64,000 nt of DNA from assembly GCA_937868765.1 (NCBI GenBank), contig CALMNL010000003.1:62001-126000 (forward strand). The letters run 5' to 3'. A program made the position numbers and the translations under genes. Every line of letters starts with the position of its first letter. Position 1 is the stretch's first letter. A model generated the notes under the pieces. It ran no database searches, was not told the origin of the DNA, and worked only from the letters and a program-made list of their open reading frames with translations. Positions 1 through 11,248 of this stretch are shown here, in pieces. Source of the stretch: an uncultured Desulfatitalea sp. Lineage in GTDB: Bacteria; Desulfobacterota; Desulfobacteria; Desulfobacterales; Desulfosarcinaceae.

Positions 1-1
1 C

Positions 2-199
2 TGGCTGCAGCTGCCCACGGCATCGCTGGGCCTGGCCGCCGATCAGCCGTACCAGGTTCATGACCTGATCGGCGATGCCCGCTATCTGTGGCACTCCGGC
101 AGCAACTATGTGGAGTTGGACCCGCTGGTCATGCCGGTGCACATATTTCGCATTCGCAAGCGACTGCGTTCGGAGCATGATTTTGACTACTATATGTAG
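2..199 (+). CDS. glgE: GlgE maltosyltransferase, C-terminal fragment
   Basis: The gene is cut by the window start; only the last 65 residues and a TAG stop are visible. The tail contains WHSGSNYVELDP followed by a PVHIFRI-like end, which is how alpha-1,4-glucan:maltose-1-phosphate maltosyltransferases (GH13) finish. GlgE transfers maltose from maltose 1-phosphate to a growing alpha-glucan in the cytoplasm. The assignment rests on this short tail and on the genes behind it, which supply the other steps of the GlgE pathway in the same orientation. Another GH13 enzyme with a similar C-terminal beta domain is possible. Confidence 0.72.
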   Translation, partial: WLQLPTASLGLAADQPYQVHDLIGDARYLWHSGSNYVELDPLVMPVHIFRIRKRLRSEHDFDYYM

Positions 200-238
200 C
201 CATAACCGCCTTTTCTCGGCATGATGAAGGAAACCTGC

Positions 239-3200
239 ATGGCCATCAAGGAAACGCAACGGGGCCGGAACCCCCTGTGGTACAAGGACGCCGTCATCTA
301 CCAGTTGCATGTCAAAACCTTTTTCGACAGCGATGGGGACGGGATCGGCGACTTTCCCGGTTTACAACAGAAGCTCGACTACCTCCAGGAACTGGGGGTG
401 ACGGCGCTGTGGCTGCTGCCGTTCTATCCTTCGCCCCTGCGGGACGACGGATATGACATCGCCGATCTGCAAGACGTTCACCCCAGCTACGGCACACTCC
501 GCGATTTCAAGGCGTTTTTAAAATCAGCCCACAGTCGTGGGTTGCGGGTGATCACCGAACTGGTCATCAACCACACCTCCGATCAGCACCCCTGGTTTCA
601 GCGTGCCCGGCGCGCCAAGCCGGGCAGCCCCTGGCGCGATTTCTATGTCTGGAGCAACACTTCCCAGCGATACGAAGATGCCCGTATCATTTTCCAGGAT
701 TTCGAAACCAGCAACTGGACCTGGGATTCGGTGGCCGGCGCCTATTACTGGCATCGGTTCTACTCCCATCAGCCCGATTTGAATTTCGACAACCCCCGGG
801 TCCACGACGCCGTCTTCAAGGCGTTGGCGTTCTGGCTGGACATGGGCGTGGACGGGTTGCGTCTGGATGCCGTTCCCTATCTGTACGAGCGCGAAGGCAC
901 CAATTGCGAAAATCTTCCCGAAACCCATGCTTTCCTCAAGAGCCTGCGTGCGCGGGTGGATCAGAATTATACCGACCGGATGCTGCTGGCCGAAGCCAAC
1001 CAATGGCCCGAAGATGCGGTGACCTATTTCGGCAAGGGCGACGAATGCCACATGAATTTCCACTTCCCGCTGATGCCCCGGCTCTACATGGCCTTGCAGA
1101 TGGAGAGCCGCCACCCGGTGGAAGACATTCTCGAGCAGACCCCCCAGATCCCCGACATCTGCCAGTGGGCCATCTTCCTGCGCAACCACGATGAGTTGAC
1201 GCTGGAGATGGTGACCGACGAGGAACGCGATTACATGTATCGGGTCTACGCCCGGGACCCGCGCATGCGCCTCAATCTGGGCATCCGCCGCCGGCTGGCG
1301 CCCTTGATGGGCAACCATCGCCGGCGCATCGAATTGATGAAGGGGCTGTTGCTTTCACTTCCCGGCACACCGGTGGTGTACTACGGGGACGAGATCGGCA
1401 TGGGCGACAACATCTACCTGGGCGACCGCAACGGGGTGCGCACGCCCATGCAGTGGAGCCCGGACCGCAATGCCGGCTTTTCCAGGGCCAATCCCCATCA
1501 ACTGTATCTGCCGCTGATCATCGATCCGGAGTATCACTACGAAGTGGTCAATGTGGAGTCCCAGAAGAACAACCGCCATTCGCTGCTTTGGTGGATGCGG
1601 CGGCTGATCACCTTGCGCAGCCGGATCAAAGCCTTCAGCCGGGGTGATCTGACCTTTCTGCACCCGGCCAACGAGAAGATACTCGCGTTTATCCGCCATT
1701 ACCAGGACGAGCATATCCTGGTGGTGGTCAATTTGTCCCGGTTCGTGCAGTATACCGCCCTCGACCTCTCCCGGTACAAGGATTGGGTGCCGGTGGAGGT
1801 ATTCGGCAATTTGCGTTTTCCGGTGATCACGGGTGAACCCTACATGCTGAGCTTCGGGCCGCACACCTTCTTCTGGTTCTACCTGCTGCCCAAGGAAGAC
1901 AAAATCGATGATACCGACGAGCAAAAGCCGACTTCCCTTCAATTGCCGCTGTTTCAAGTGCAGGGCCACTGGCGCGAATTGTTCGAAGAGGGCGTATCCA
2001 GACCGCTGGCACGACGAATGGCCGGCTACCTGAAAGCGCAGCGATGGTTCGGCGCCAAGGAACGCCACATCAAGGCGCTGACCGTCAGGGAAGTACTTCC
2101 CATCCAGGACGGCGCCTTCTTCATGGCCCTGCTGCTGACGGTGCTGGAATACGATGACGGCCTGGTGGAATCCTATATCCTGGCGGTGGCCCAAGTGTCG
2201 CGGCAGGAAGCGGATACCTTGCTCGAGAAGGCGCCGCTTTCGGGCATCCTCCGGGTCCAATCCGTGGAAACAGGGGAAGAAGGGGTTCTGTTGGACGGAT
2301 TGGCCTTGCCGGGGGCAAGCCAGGCATTGCTGCGTCTGATCGAGCACCGGCACGGGATCAAAGGACGTCACGGAAAACTCAGCGGCATGACCACTCCGGC
2401 GTTGAAGTCCTTTTTGCGCCAGGCCCAGCCAGACGAACCCATCACGCTGATCGGCGCCGAGCAGAGCAACACCTCGGTGGCTTTCGGCGATCGCATGATC
2501 CTAAAACTTTTCCGGCGCATGCAGGAGGGCATCAACCCGGATCTCGAGATCGGCCGCCATCTGACCCGCAAGAAATTCGCCAACCTGCCGGCCGTTCTGG
2601 GCGCACTGGAGTATCGGCCCGAGGGAGAGGAGCCTTCCACCGTCGCCATCCTGCAAGTCTATGTGCGCAACCAGGGCGACGCCTGGCAGCATACCCTCGA
2701 GCACCTGTCGCGCTTTTTCGCCAGCATCCTGGAGAGCCCCCAGACCCTGCCGCCTGAGATCCCGGCGGGCCATTTGCTGAAAGTCGCCGACGAAGAAATC
2801 CCCGAGGCGGTGACCTCCCGTCTGGGATTCTACGCGGCCTCCGTCCAATTGCTGGCCCAGCGCACGGCCCAGATGCACCTGCACCTTTCGGCCGATAACG
2901 GCGACAGCGGATTTGCTCCCGAACGGTTCTCCAAACTTTATCAGCGCTCGTTGTACCAGTCCATGCGCGCGCTGACCACCCGCGTATGGATCCAGTTCGC
3001 CAACGCCATCCCGCGTCTGCCTCAGGCGTTGCGTCCCGTCGCCGAACGCATCGTGGTGCACCAGGACCGGATTCTGGCCCTTTTCCGGAAGATGATGGAA
3101 GCCAAGCTGACCGGCAAGCGCATCCGCTGCCATGGCGATTACCACCTGGGCCAGGTGCTCTTTACCGGCAAGGACTTTGTCATCATCGATTTCGAGGGCG

Positions 3201-3595
3201 AACCGGCCCGCCCCGTGAGCGAACGCAAAATCAAGCGCTCGCCGCTGCGCGATGTGGCCGGCATGCTGCGTTCGTTTCATTATGCCGCCCATACCGCCCT
3301 GATGAAGGAAAGCGCCAAGGGGATCCTCAAGGATCAGGAACTGCGCCACCTGGAGGGGTGGGCCGACTACTGGTACCGCTGGGTCGCCGCCTTATTCTTG
3401 AAACGCTACCTGGCGGAAAGCGCAAAGGGGGATTACTTGCCGGAAACCGGCGAACAGACCCGCGTGCTGCTCGATGCGTTTCTGATGGAAAAGGCCGTCT
3501 ATGAACTGGGCTACGAAATGAACAACCGGCCGGAATGGATCCGTATTCCGCTCCAGGGCATCGAACAGCTGCTCTCCCCGGGAGGCGTGACATGA
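239..3595 (+). CDS. treS: Trehalose synthase-maltokinase fusion (TreS-Mak)
   Basis: Bifunctional cytoplasmic enzyme of 1118 residues. The N-terminal half is a GH13 trehalose synthase (trehalose-maltose isomerase): it has [22 protein letters not shown] with the nucleophile near D210, LAEANQW with the acid/base near E252, and RNHDE with D318. The last 500 or so residues are a maltokinase, with HGDYHLGQ near residue 965 and [10 protein letters not shown] for ATP and metal binding. Together they turn trehalose into maltose 1-phosphate, the GlgE substrate. An in-frame ATG lies at 221, but 239 has the better ribosome binding site (AAGGAA about 8 bases upstream). The stop overlaps the glgB start by four bases, so translation is probably coupled. 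Confidence 0.93.
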   Translation: MAIKETQRGRNPLWYKDAVIYQLHVKTFFDSDGDGIGDFPGLQQKLDYLQELGVTALWLLPFYPSPLRDDGYDIADLQDVHPSYGTLRDFKAFLKSAHSRGLRVITELVINHTSDQHPWFQRARRAKPGSPWRDFYVWSNTSQRYEDARIIFQDFETSNWTWDSVAGAYYWHRFYSHQPDLNFDNPRVHDAVFKALAFWLDMGVDGLRLDAVPYLYEREGTNCENLPETHAFLKSLRARVDQNYTDRMLLAEANQWPEDAVTYFGKGDECHMNFHFPLMPRLYMALQMESRHPVEDILEQTPQIPDICQWAIFLRNHDELTLEMVTDEERDYMYRVYARDPRMRLNLGIRRRLAPLMGNHRRRIELMKGLLLSLPGTPVVYYGDEIGMGDNIYLGDRNGVRTPMQWSPDRNAGFSRANPHQLYLPLIIDPEYHYEVVNVESQKNNRHSLLWWMRRLITLRSRIKAFSRGDLTFLHPANEKILAFIRHYQDEHILVVVNLSRFVQYTALDLSRYKDWVPVEVFGNLRFPVITGEPYMLSFGPHTFFWFYLLPKEDKIDDTDEQKPTSLQLPLFQVQGHWRELFEEGVSRPLARRMAGYLKAQRWFGAKERHIKALTVREVLPIQDGAFFMALLLTVLEYDDGLVESYILAVAQVSRQEADTLLEKAPLSGILRVQSVETGEEGVLLDGLALPGASQALLRLIEHRHGIKGRHGKLSGMTTPALKSFLRQAQPDEPITLIGAEQSNTSVAFGDRMILKLFRRMQEGINPDLEIGRHLTRKKFANLPAVLGALEYRPEGEEPSTVAILQVYVRNQGDAWQHTLEHLSRFFASILESPQTLPPEIPAGHLLKVADEEIPEAVTSRLGFYAASVQLLAQRTAQMHLHLSADNGDSGFAPERFSKLYQRSLYQSMRALTTRVWIQFANAIPRLPQALRPVAERIVVHQDRILALFRKMMEAKLTGKRIRCHGDYHLGQVLFTGKDFVIIDFEGEPARPVSERKIKRSPLRDVAGMLRSFHYAAHTALMKESAKGILKDQELRHLEGWADYWYRWVAALFLKRYLAESAKGDYLPETGEQTRVLLDAFLMEKAVYELGYEMNNRPEWIRIPLQGIEQLLSPGGVT

Positions 3596-5553
3596 CACCG
3601 AATGAAGAACGATCCGCCGCAGTCGGGCCGGGAGAATTCAAGGTTGACACCAGTTTCTCGCTGTTGACCGCGGAGGATCTCTACCTGTTCAACGAAGGGA
3701 GTCATTTCAGGCTTTACGACAAGCTGGGTTCCCATATCCTCACCCGTGGGGACGAGACAGGGGTTTACTTTGCCGTTTGGGCGCCCAATGCCCAGCGCGT
3801 GACGGTGATGGGGGACTTCAACGGCTGGAACAAGGAGACCCATGACCTGGGGCCGCTCTCGAATTCGGGGATCTGGCAGGGATTCATTCCCGGCCTGCCG
3901 CAAGGCACCGTCTACAAATACCATATCCGCTCCGCCCATAACGGATTCAGTCAGGACAAGGCCGATCCCTTCGCCTTTCATACCGAATTGTCGCCGCAGA
4001 CCGCCTCGGTGGTGTGGGATCTCGACTATGACTGGGGCGCGGAGTCCTGGCGCGAAAACCGCAAGGCCCATAATGCCCTCGACGCGCCCATCTCCATCTA
4101 CGAGATGCACCCCGGCTCCTGGATGCGCGTGCCCGAAGAGGACAACCGCCTGCTCACCTGGCGCGAGCTGGCGCCCAGGCTGACGGCCTACATGCACCAG
4201 ATGGGCTTCACCCACGTCGAATTCCTGCCGGTCATGGAACATCCCTTCTATGGCAGTTGGGGCTATCAGTGCCTGGGCTACTTCGCCCCCACCAGCCGCT
4301 TCGGCACGCCCCAGGAGTTCATGTACCTGGTGGATCACCTGCACCGCCATGGAATCGGCGTCATCCTCGACTGGGTCCCGTCCCATTTTCCGTCCGATCC
4401 GCATGGTCTGGGCCTTTTCGACGGCACCCATCTTTTCGAGCACGAGGACCCGCGCAAAGGATTTCACCCGGACTGGAACAGCTACATCTTCAACTACGGT
4501 CGGCATGAGGTGCGCAGCTTCCTGATCAGCAGCGCCCTGTTCTGGCTCGACAAGTACCACGTCGATGGGTTCCGGGTGGACGCCGTGGCCTCCATGCTCT
4601 ACCTGGATTACTCCCGCAAGGCCGGCGAATGGATTCCCAATGAGCACGGCGGCCGTGAGAACCTCGAAGCGATCGCGTTTCTGCAGCGCTTCAACGAAAC
4701 CGTGCACCAGGCTTATCCCGCGGCACTCACCATCGCCGAAGAGTCCACCGCCTGGCCCCAGGTTTCCCGGCCGGTCTACCTGGGCGGGCTGGGGTTCGAC
4801 ATGAAATGGGACATGGGCTGGATGCACGACACCCTGAAGTATATGTCCCAGGACCCCATCTATCGCAGCTACCATCACAACCTGCTGACCTTCCGGTTGA
4901 TCTATGCCTTCCAAGAGAACTATGTGCTGCCGTTGTCCCATGATGAAGTGGTCCACGGCAAGCGATCGCTGCTCTCGAAGATGCCGGGGGACGAATGGCA
5001 GAAGATGGCCAATCTGCGCCTGCTGCTCGGCTACATGTACGCCCAGCCGGGCAAAAAACTGCTGTTCATGGGCGCGGAGATCGGGCAGTGGCAGGAGTGG
5101 TCCCACGACCGCAGTCTGGACTGGCACCTGCTGGGGCAGTCTTACCACCATGGCCTGCAGCGCTGGCTGGAAGATCTGAATCAGTTCTACCGCCGCGAAC
5201 CGGCCATGCATATCCAGGACTTTTCTACCCAGGGGTTCGCCTGGATCGATTGCAACGACGCTTTTCAATCCACCGTCAGCCTGCTGCGCCGGGGCCTGGC
5301 CGCCCACCTTCCGGTGGTGGCGGTCTGCAATTTCGTGCCGGTGCCGCGTCACAACTACCGCGTCGGCGTGCCCCGGGAGGGGTTCTGGCAGGAACGGCTC
5401 AATAGCGATGCCCGCGAATATGGCGGCAGCAACCAGGGCAGCCAGGGGCGCCTGGAGGCCTCTCCGGTGCCTTGCCACGGCTACGAGTGGTCGCTCAATC
5501 TGGTGCTGCCGCCGCTGGCGATCGTGTTCTTCACGCCGGAGAACCAGGCGTGA
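3592..5553 (+). CDS. glgB: 1,4-alpha-glucan branching enzyme GlgB
   Basis: 653 residues. Transfers alpha-1,4 oligoglucan segments onto C6 to make alpha-1,6 branches in glycogen. An N-terminal CBM48-type domain is visible ([20 protein letters not shown]), then a GH13 barrel with GFRVDAVAS (nucleophile near D330), AEEST (acid/base near E383) and [10 protein letters not shown], then the C-terminal beta domain. The spacing of D330 and E383 equals that of D405 and E458 in E. coli GlgB, and the shorter N-terminus is typical of forms lacking the first N1 module. The ATG overlaps the treS stop (ATGA). A longer reading from 3535 would sit inside treS and lacks a ribosome binding site. Confidence 0.96.
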   Translation: MTPNEERSAAVGPGEFKVDTSFSLLTAEDLYLFNEGSHFRLYDKLGSHILTRGDETGVYFAVWAPNAQRVTVMGDFNGWNKETHDLGPLSNSGIWQGFIPGLPQGTVYKYHIRSAHNGFSQDKADPFAFHTELSPQTASVVWDLDYDWGAESWRENRKAHNALDAPISIYEMHPGSWMRVPEEDNRLLTWRELAPRLTAYMHQMGFTHVEFLPVMEHPFYGSWGYQCLGYFAPTSRFGTPQEFMYLVDHLHRHGIGVILDWVPSHFPSDPHGLGLFDGTHLFEHEDPRKGFHPDWNSYIFNYGRHEVRSFLISSALFWLDKYHVDGFRVDAVASMLYLDYSRKAGEWIPNEHGGRENLEAIAFLQRFNETVHQAYPAALTIAEESTAWPQVSRPVYLGGLGFDMKWDMGWMHDTLKYMSQDPIYRSYHHNLLTFRLIYAFQENYVLPLSHDEVVHGKRSLLSKMPGDEWQKMANLRLLLGYMYAQPGKKLLFMGAEIGQWQEWSHDRSLDWHLLGQSYHHGLQRWLEDLNQFYRREPAMHIQDFSTQGFAWIDCNDAFQSTVSLLRRGLAAHLPVVAVCNFVPVPRHNYRVGVPREGFWQERLNSDAREYGGSNQGSQGRLEASPVPCHGYEWSLNLVLPPLAIVFFTPENQA

Positions 5554-5610
5554 GGCACCCCTAACCATCGCTCCCGCAAAGCCGGGAGCCCATCCAAACA
5601 GGAGCAAGCC

Positions 5611-6840
5611 ATGCGTATTTTACTGCTGACCAATGAATATCCCCCCCACATCTACGGTGGCGCAGGGGTCCATGTGGAACATCTTTGCCGGGAACTGGTC
5701 CGCCTGGATGAATGGCGCCACGAACTGCGGGTGATGTGTTTCGGCGGCTCGGAAGCGTCCCGCGACGAACCCGGCGTGACGCGGGTGGCCGGGCCGGGGG
5801 CCGCTTTCAAGGGGGTGGAACATCCCAGATTGCTCGATGCCCTGTATCGGAACCTGTTCATGACCGGCGGCGCCGACGAAGCGGACATCATCCATTGCCA
5901 CACCTGGTACACCTATCTGGCCGGCTGCTTGCTCAAACCCATGACGGCCGCACCGCTGGTGATCACCGTGCACTCCCTGGAACCGCACCGTCCCTGGAAA
6001 AAGGAACAGCTCGGCACGGGCTACCAGGCCACCTGCTGGCTGGAACGCACCGCTTTGCGCAACGCCGACGGCATCGTCGCCGTCTCGTCGGCCATGAAGG
6101 AAGATATCATCCGGCTCTACGGTATCGACCCCCGACGCATCCGCGTCATCTACAACGGGATCGACACCCACCGGTTTCAACCCGTCGACCGTCCCGACAT
6201 CCTCGCGGCGTATGGCATCGATGCCGCGCGGCCCTACGTGCTGTTCGTCGGGCGGGTGACGCGCCAGAAGGGCATCCTGCACCTGGTCGATGCCCTGCCG
6301 TTTCTGGCCCCGGGCGTGCAGGCGGTGCTGTGCGCAGGAGCGCCGGACACGCCGGCCATCGCCCAGGAGATGCGCCAGCGCGTCGACCAGGCACGGCAGC
6401 GATCCGCCAACGACATCATCTGGGTCGAAGACATGGTACCGGTGGATCGTCTGGCGGCGCTTTACAGCCACGCCGAGGTATTCGTCTGTCCGTCGATTTA
6501 CGAACCCTTCGGCATCATCAATCTGGAGGCCATGGCGTGCGGCACGCCGGTGGTGGGCGCGGCGGTGGGGGGCATCCCCGAAATCATACGAGAGGGCGAG
6601 AACGGCGTGCTGGTGCCGTTCGAACCGGAGGGGCCCGGGGAGCCTTCGCCCAAACAGCCGCAGCAATATGCCCGGGACCTGGCGGCAGCCATCAACGGCG
6701 TGTTGGGATCGGAGCAAAAGCGCAAAGCCATGGGCCGCTCTGCCCGCCAATGGGTCGAAGCGCATTTCAGCTGGGAACGCATCGCCGCCCAGACGTTGGC
6801 CTTTTATGCCGATCTGCGCAGCGGCGATCGGGTGCCGTGA
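5611..6840 (+). CDS. glgM: GT4 glycosyltransferase, GlgM/GlgA-type (maltose 1-phosphate or glycogen synthase)
   Basis: 409 residues with a GT-B fold of family GT4. The N-terminus has the synthase signature TNEYPPHIYGGAGVHVEHL, the second domain has LFVGRVTRQKGI, and the nucleotide-sugar site has CPSIYEPFGIINLEAMACGTPVV. This matches the actinobacterial-type glycogen synthase group, whose mycobacterial member GlgM joins ADP-glucose and glucose 1-phosphate to make maltose 1-phosphate. The location after glgE, treS-mak and glgB makes the GlgM role likely, but a simple glycogen synthase activity cannot be excluded from sequence. A good ribosome binding site (CAGGAG) lies 7 bases before the ATG. 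Confidence 0.85.
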   Translation: MRILLLTNEYPPHIYGGAGVHVEHLCRELVRLDEWRHELRVMCFGGSEASRDEPGVTRVAGPGAAFKGVEHPRLLDALYRNLFMTGGADEADIIHCHTWYTYLAGCLLKPMTAAPLVITVHSLEPHRPWKKEQLGTGYQATCWLERTALRNADGIVAVSSAMKEDIIRLYGIDPRRIRVIYNGIDTHRFQPVDRPDILAAYGIDAARPYVLFVGRVTRQKGILHLVDALPFLAPGVQAVLCAGAPDTPAIAQEMRQRVDQARQRSANDIIWVEDMVPVDRLAALYSHAEVFVCPSIYEPFGIINLEAMACGTPVVGAAVGGIPEIIREGENGVLVPFEPEGPGEPSPKQPQQYARDLAAAINGVLGSEQKRKAMGRSARQWVEAHFSWERIAAQTLAFYADLRSGDRVP

Positions 6841-6859
6841 GGGGTTCCCAAACAGGGTT

Positions 6860-7747
6860 TTATGGGCGTCCCAGGGAATTGGCAGGGGCCGCGATGTTTG
6901 CGAGCATCGCCAACTCGGCCGCGTTCAGGTCGATCTCGTAGCACCCCAGATCTTCCTGCATATGGACCTGGCGCGTGGTACCGGTGAGGGGAATCATGCC
7001 CATCTGCTGGGCGAAGCGGAAGATCACGCGGGCCGACGAGCAGTTGTGGCTGCGGGCGATTTGCTCCACCTTGGGGCTGTTCAATTCCCTGGCATTGGCC
7101 GTGAGCAGCGAGAAGCCCTGGTAGACGATGTCGTGGGCGGTGCACCGGGCCCGCACCTCGGCATCCCACCCGGTGCGCGCGAAACACCTGTTCTGCACGA
7201 AAGCCGGTTTTACCGCCGCGCCGTCGAGGAGCAGATCCAATTGCCCGGGCTGGACGTTGGATATGCCGAGCAGGCGGATCTTGCCTTCGCGCTGCAGGGC
7301 CTCCATGGCCCGCCACACCTCCCAATCCGCCCGGCTCAGGATGTACGGCTGCAGCGGCCCGTGCAGCAGATAGGCATCCAGGTGGTCGGTGTGCAGGTGG
7401 GTCAAGGTGCTCTCCACCGATTGGACGACCTGGCGGGTGAAATCGGCCGCCGGGTCATAGGGCAGACGGTGATCCTGGGCCACCGCATAGGTAAACTTGC
7501 TTTGCAGAAAAAGCTCTTCGCGCTTCAATTCGCCCGCCGACAATACGCGGCCGATGGCCGCGCCCACTCCCGCCTCGTCGTAGTGGCGGCGCTGGTTGGC
7601 CGTGTCGATGCCCCTGAAGCCGGTCGCCAGGGCCAGGCGGGTCAAGGCTTCGGAGCGATCCTCCTTCCAGGCCGTGCCGTAAATGAAAGTGGGGACCGGC
7701 ACCCCCCTATGATGCATGTAGCGGTCTAGGCTTTTGGACATGGTCAT
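6860..7747 (-). CDS. Aldo/keto reductase
   Basis: 295 residues, a single NAD(P)H-dependent TIM-barrel oxidoreductase of the AKR superfamily. The catalytic tetrad can be placed as D48 (GIDTAN), Y56, K84 (LQSKF) and H129 (LLHGP). The D-to-Y spacing is three residues longer than the usual DTAxxY arrangement. The C-terminal half has the usual GISNVQPGQL segment. The substrate cannot be read from sequence. The start at 7747 has AAAGGAG six bases upstream; an ATG two codons later is the alternative. The gene converges on glgM with a 19-base gap and shares its strand with the aldehyde dehydrogenase about 110 bases upstream, so the two may be co-transcribed and handle related aldehydes. Confidence 0.88.
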   Translation of the reverse strand: MTMSKSLDRYMHHRGVPVPTFIYGTAWKEDRSEALTRLALATGFRGIDTANQRRHYDEAGVGAAIGRVLSAGELKREELFLQSKFTYAVAQDHRLPYDPAADFTRQVVQSVESTLTHLHTDHLDAYLLHGPLQPYILSRADWEVWRAMEALQREGKIRLLGISNVQPGQLDLLLDGAAVKPAFVQNRCFARTGWDAEVRARCTAHDIVYQGFSLLTANARELNSPKVEQIARSHNCSSARVIFRFAQQMGMIPLTGTTRQVHMQEDLGCYEIDLNAAELAMLANIAAPANSLGRP

Positions 7748-7854
7748 GGGTCGCTCCTTTGCGTGGGGCAGGGGTTGGGGCCCGCGCCGAAATAACGCGC
7801 ACGTTCACGATGGCAATCGTGGACGTGCACGTTGACGCCAGCGCACTGCGGCTG

Positions 7855-9273
7855 TCAAAGTTGCAGGGATTTGATCTCCAGGTATTCTTCCAGACCGTAT
7901 TTCCCCAACTCCCGGCCGCGGCCGGATTGCTTGTAGCCCCCGAAAGGTGCCAGGGGATTGAATTTGCCGCCGTTGATCATCACCTGCCCGGTGCGCATGC
8001 GCCGGGCGACGCGCTCGGCACGTTCCGGGTTGCTGGACCACACGGCGCCGGAAAGGCCATAGACCGTATCGTTGGCGATGCGGACGGCTTCGTCCTCATC
8101 TTCATATGGGATGATGCACAACACCGGTCCGAAGATCTCCTCCTGGGCGATGGCCATCCTGCTCGAGACATCGGAGAATAGGGTCGGCGCCACGAAATAG
8201 CCGCGCGGCAGCCCCGCCGGCACCTCCGGGCCGCCGTACACCAGGGTGGCGCCTTCTTCGATGCCCTTGTTTATATAGCCCCTTACTTTCCGGCGCTGGG
8301 CTTCGCTGACCAGGGGGCCCATATAGGTGTTCGGATCGTCCGGGCGGCCGATGGCGATTTTTTCCGCGGTTTGCTTGGCGATGGCCACGGCTTCGGCTTG
8401 CCGGTGGGCCGGCACGAGCATGCGGGACAGGGCGCTGCATACCTGGCCGGAGTTCAGGCAGATGTCCCTGACGCCCTGGGAAATGGCCCGCTTGAGGTCG
8501 GCATCGTCCAGGATGACGTTGGCCGACTTGCCGCCCAGTTCGAGGGTCACCCGCTTGATGGATTGGGCGGCCAGCTCCGCGATGCGGCGTCCGGCGCGGG
8601 TCGATCCCGTAAAAGAGATCAAGTCCACCTCTGGATGGCGCGCCAGCGCTTCGCCCACCTCGCGGCCGGAGCCGGGCACCAGGTTGAAAACCCCCGGCGG
8701 CAGTCGCACTTCGGCCATGATCTCGGCCAGGATAAAGGCATTGAGGGGCGTCTGGCTGCTGGGCTTCACGATCATGGTGCATCCGGCCGCCAGGGCCGGC
8801 GCGACTTTGCCGACAATCTGGTGCAGGGGAAAATTCCAGGGGGTGATAAAGGCGCACACCCCCACCGGCTCGCGGAGCACCCGGGAGTGGCCGATTTGCT
8901 CCTCCGCGGGCGCTTCGGCCGCCAGGGTGGCGTACGAAGCCATCACGGTCGCAGGCAGTCCGGCCTGTATGGCTTTTGAAAACGATATGGGCATTCCCAG
9001 TTCCGTGGAGACGGTTTGCGCGATCTCGTCGCTGCGCGCTTCCAATTTTCGGGCGATCTCTTCGATGACGGCGGCCCGTTCCCGGTGAGCGACCCTGGAC
9101 CAGACCGCGAAACCGTTCCGCGCGGCCTGCACCGCCGTATCGACATCCTGGCGCGTACCTGCGGGGACGCGCCCGCAGAGTTCTTCTTTAAACGGATCGA
9201 CCACGTCGATGGTGTCCGCTCCCGATGGCGTCACCCACTGGCCGTTGATGAATAAACGATCGTATATTTTCAT
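7855..9273 (-). CDS. NAD(P)-dependent aldehyde dehydrogenase
   Basis: 472 residues, full length for the ALDH superfamily. It shows the oxyanion-hole asparagine N147 in TPWNFPL, the coenzyme loop [10 protein letters not shown], the general base E245 in [10 protein letters not shown], and the catalytic cysteine C279 in NSGQVCSA. It oxidises an aldehyde to the acid; the substrate is not determined. I start it at 9273 because GGAAGG lies seven bases upstream and the protein then begins with the family's [13 protein letters not shown]; the open frame continues 60 codons further upstream but that part resembles no ALDH N-terminus. It lies divergent to cbiA and upstream of the aldo/keto reductase. 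Confidence 0.92.
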   Translation of the reverse strand: MKIYDRLFINGQWVTPSGADTIDVVDPFKEELCGRVPAGTRQDVDTAVQAARNGFAVWSRVAHRERAAVIEEIARKLEARSDEIAQTVSTELGMPISFSKAIQAGLPATVMASYATLAAEAPAEEQIGHSRVLREPVGVCAFITPWNFPLHQIVGKVAPALAAGCTMIVKPSSQTPLNAFILAEIMAEVRLPPGVFNLVPGSGREVGEALARHPEVDLISFTGSTRAGRRIAELAAQSIKRVTLELGGKSANVILDDADLKRAISQGVRDICLNSGQVCSALSRMLVPAHRQAEAVAIAKQTAEKIAIGRPDDPNTYMGPLVSEAQRRKVRGYINKGIEEGATLVYGGPEVPAGLPRGYFVAPTLFSDVSSRMAIAQEEIFGPVLCIIPYEDEDEAVRIANDTVYGLSGAVWSSNPERAERVARRMRTGQVMINGGKFNPLAPFGGYKQSGRGRELGKYGLEEYLEIKSLQL

Positions 9274-9724
9274 GGCGCACCTTCCGTCGTTGGCTTTGAA
9301 GTAAATTGAATTGTGTCCGTCACGCGACGCAGGGTACGTATTGTGCCGCGGCCGGGCGCTGCGATCTGCGATGCGGACCCCGCGCGGCCCGCGGCTGATG
9401 CCGGGACCAGAGCCGTCCAACGCAAAAAGCATGATTCGAAAGATACGGCACATTCATCCTCGCGCAAATGATGGGGCGCCAGCCCCAATCGACAGCCTTC
9501 CCAGATCGTCGCCGGTCAATATCGCCGCCCCGCGGTCCCCAGGCATGTGCCATGCGCTCATCGGGTACGGCTCCGGGCTTTTCAGCAATAATCGCTGGCA
9601 TGCCCTGGCAAACTTGATCGCGACCTGTCGATACGCTATACACGGACGTTGCGCGGCCGCGCCTTTTTCGAGAGATCTCAATTTTCAGCCGTGGCATGCC
9701 GCCGGCAAGCGCAGAAGGAATCAG
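9274..9724. other. Intergenic region between divergent aldehyde dehydrogenase and cbiA
   Basis: About 450 bases that should hold promoters for both divergent genes. I see no convincing -35/-10 pair, no tRNA, and no B12-box that would mark a cobalamin riboswitch in front of cbiA. A small self-complementary GC run (GCGCGGCCGCGC) followed by CTTTTT sits near 9650-9672, but the stem is too short to call a terminator. No coding potential with a plausible start is evident. Confidence 0.5.
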
Positions 9725-11158
9725 ATGGCAGATAGGAACGGGATGCACAAGACCCATCCGGAAGGGGTGCTCGTATCGGCATTGTCGGGGGGCGCGGGCA
9801 AGACGGTGCTCACCCTGGCCATCATCGCGGGTTTGCGGGAAAGAGGCTGCCCGTTGGCGGTCTTCAAAAAGGGTCCGGACTATATCGACGCCGGCTGGCT
9901 GTCGGCGGCTGCCGGGCGGCCATGCTACAACCTGGACAACTACCTGCTCAAACCGGAGACGGTGGCCCGTTCGTTCCGCCTGCGGGCGACGCCGGCCGAT
10001 GTGGCCGTGGTCGAGGGAAATCGCGGCCTCTTCGACGCCATCGATGTCGAGGGGCATACCAGTTCGGCCGAGCTTGCCAAGCTTCTGGGGCTGCCGGTCA
10101 TCCTCTGTCTGGACTGCACCAAGATGAGCCGGACCATCGCCGCCCTGGTGTCGGGCTGCAAGGGTTTCGATCCGCAGTTGCACATCGGCGGGGTGATCCT
10201 CAACCGGGTGGCCGGCACTCGGCACGAAGGCATATTGAGAGAGAGCATCGGCCACTACTGCGCGCTGCCGGTGGTGGGCGTCGTGCCCAAGCTGCGCACG
10301 GAAAGCTTTCCCGAGCGCCACATGGGGCTGGTGCCCGCACCGGAACATGACCGGGTGCAGCAATCCCTGGAAACCGTCAGGCGGATCGCCCGTGACTATC
10401 TCGATTTGGATGCCATCCTCGACATCGCCCGACACGCCGTTCCCGCTGGCCCTCCGGTTACCGATGCCTGTGAGCTCTACCCCTGCAACTCAATGGATCA
10501 GGAAATCACCATCGGTGTCTTCAAAGATGCCGCTTTTCAGTTTTACTACCCGGAAAACCTGGAAGCCTTGAACGCGGCCGGTGCCCGACTGGTGTTCCTG
10601 AGCCCCCTCGAAGCCACCGACCTGCCGCCCGTGGATGGGTTGTACATCGGCGGCGGTTTTCCCGAAACCCATGCCGAAAGGCTGGCCGCCAATCGCAGCC
10701 TGGCCCGGTCTGTCCGGGCCGCCGCCTTGGAGGGCATGCCGATTTACGCCGAATGCGGTGGTTTGATGTACCTGGGCCGAGAGCTGGTCTTGAATGAGCG
10801 GATATATCCCATGGCCGGCGTGCTGCCGGCGGTTTTCGGGCTTTGCGCCCGGCCCCAGGGGCTGGGCTATACGCGCTTGACCGTGACCGGGGAGAATCCC
10901 TATTTCCCGGTGGGCAGCCGGCTCGTGGGGCACGAATTCCACTATTCCCATGTCATCCGCTGGATGGACGACAACGCCCGTTTCATCTTCGCCGTGAACC
11001 GGGGAACGGGTATCACCAACGGCATGGACGGCTTTTGCGATCGCAACGTGCTGGCCAGCTACACCCACCTCCACGCCTTGGGCGTTCCGGAATGGGCTCC
11101 GGCCCTGGTCGCCAATGCACACCGCTTTGCCCGGCAGAAAACAGCGCTCTCGGGATAA
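9725..11158 (+). CDS. cbiA: Cobyrinate a,c-diamide synthase (CbiA/CobB family)
   Basis: 477 residues. Catalyses ATP- and glutamine-dependent amidation of the a and c side chains of cobyrinate (or hydrogenobyrinate) in corrinoid synthesis. The N-terminal half is a dethiobiotin synthetase-like ATPase with SGGAGKTVLTLAI and GPDYIDAGWL. The C-terminal half is a class I glutamine amidotransferase with the nucleophile cysteine in YAECGGLMYL and a late histidine segment (GHEFHYSH). The start at 9725 has AAGGAA four to five bases upstream; an ATG at 9743 is an alternative. The frame upstream is open for 138 codons but shows nothing family-like. No other cobalamin genes are visible nearby, so it appears isolated. 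Confidence 0.93.
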   Translation: MADRNGMHKTHPEGVLVSALSGGAGKTVLTLAIIAGLRERGCPLAVFKKGPDYIDAGWLSAAAGRPCYNLDNYLLKPETVARSFRLRATPADVAVVEGNRGLFDAIDVEGHTSSAELAKLLGLPVILCLDCTKMSRTIAALVSGCKGFDPQLHIGGVILNRVAGTRHEGILRESIGHYCALPVVGVVPKLRTESFPERHMGLVPAPEHDRVQQSLETVRRIARDYLDLDAILDIARHAVPAGPPVTDACELYPCNSMDQEITIGVFKDAAFQFYYPENLEALNAAGARLVFLSPLEATDLPPVDGLYIGGGFPETHAERLAANRSLARSVRAAALEGMPIYAECGGLMYLGRELVLNERIYPMAGVLPAVFGLCARPQGLGYTRLTVTGENPYFPVGSRLVGHEFHYSHVIRWMDDNARFIFAVNRGTGITNGMDGFCDRNVLASYTHLHALGVPEWAPALVANAHRFARQKTALSG

Positions 11159-11248
11159 TGGCGAACCTTGTGCACTCTGGCCCTGTGGCCCGCTGCGGTG
11201 GCGCCGCATGCCACGCGGAGAGGACAGGGCACCGCTCGTCGGGCCATG

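Noticed and set aside
3511-5607. 698-codon open frame antisense to glgB and others in the glucan operon
   Set aside because: Same codon-bias effect; the translated text has no domain and an unnatural His/Gln/Val-rich composition.
9274-9724. Cobalamin riboswitch in front of cbiA
   Set aside because: I looked for the B12-box and its flanking helices and found no match in this interval.
9311-9724. 138-codon N-terminal extension of cbiA
   Set aside because: No ribosome binding site, no family similarity, and a good start with AAGGAA at 9725.
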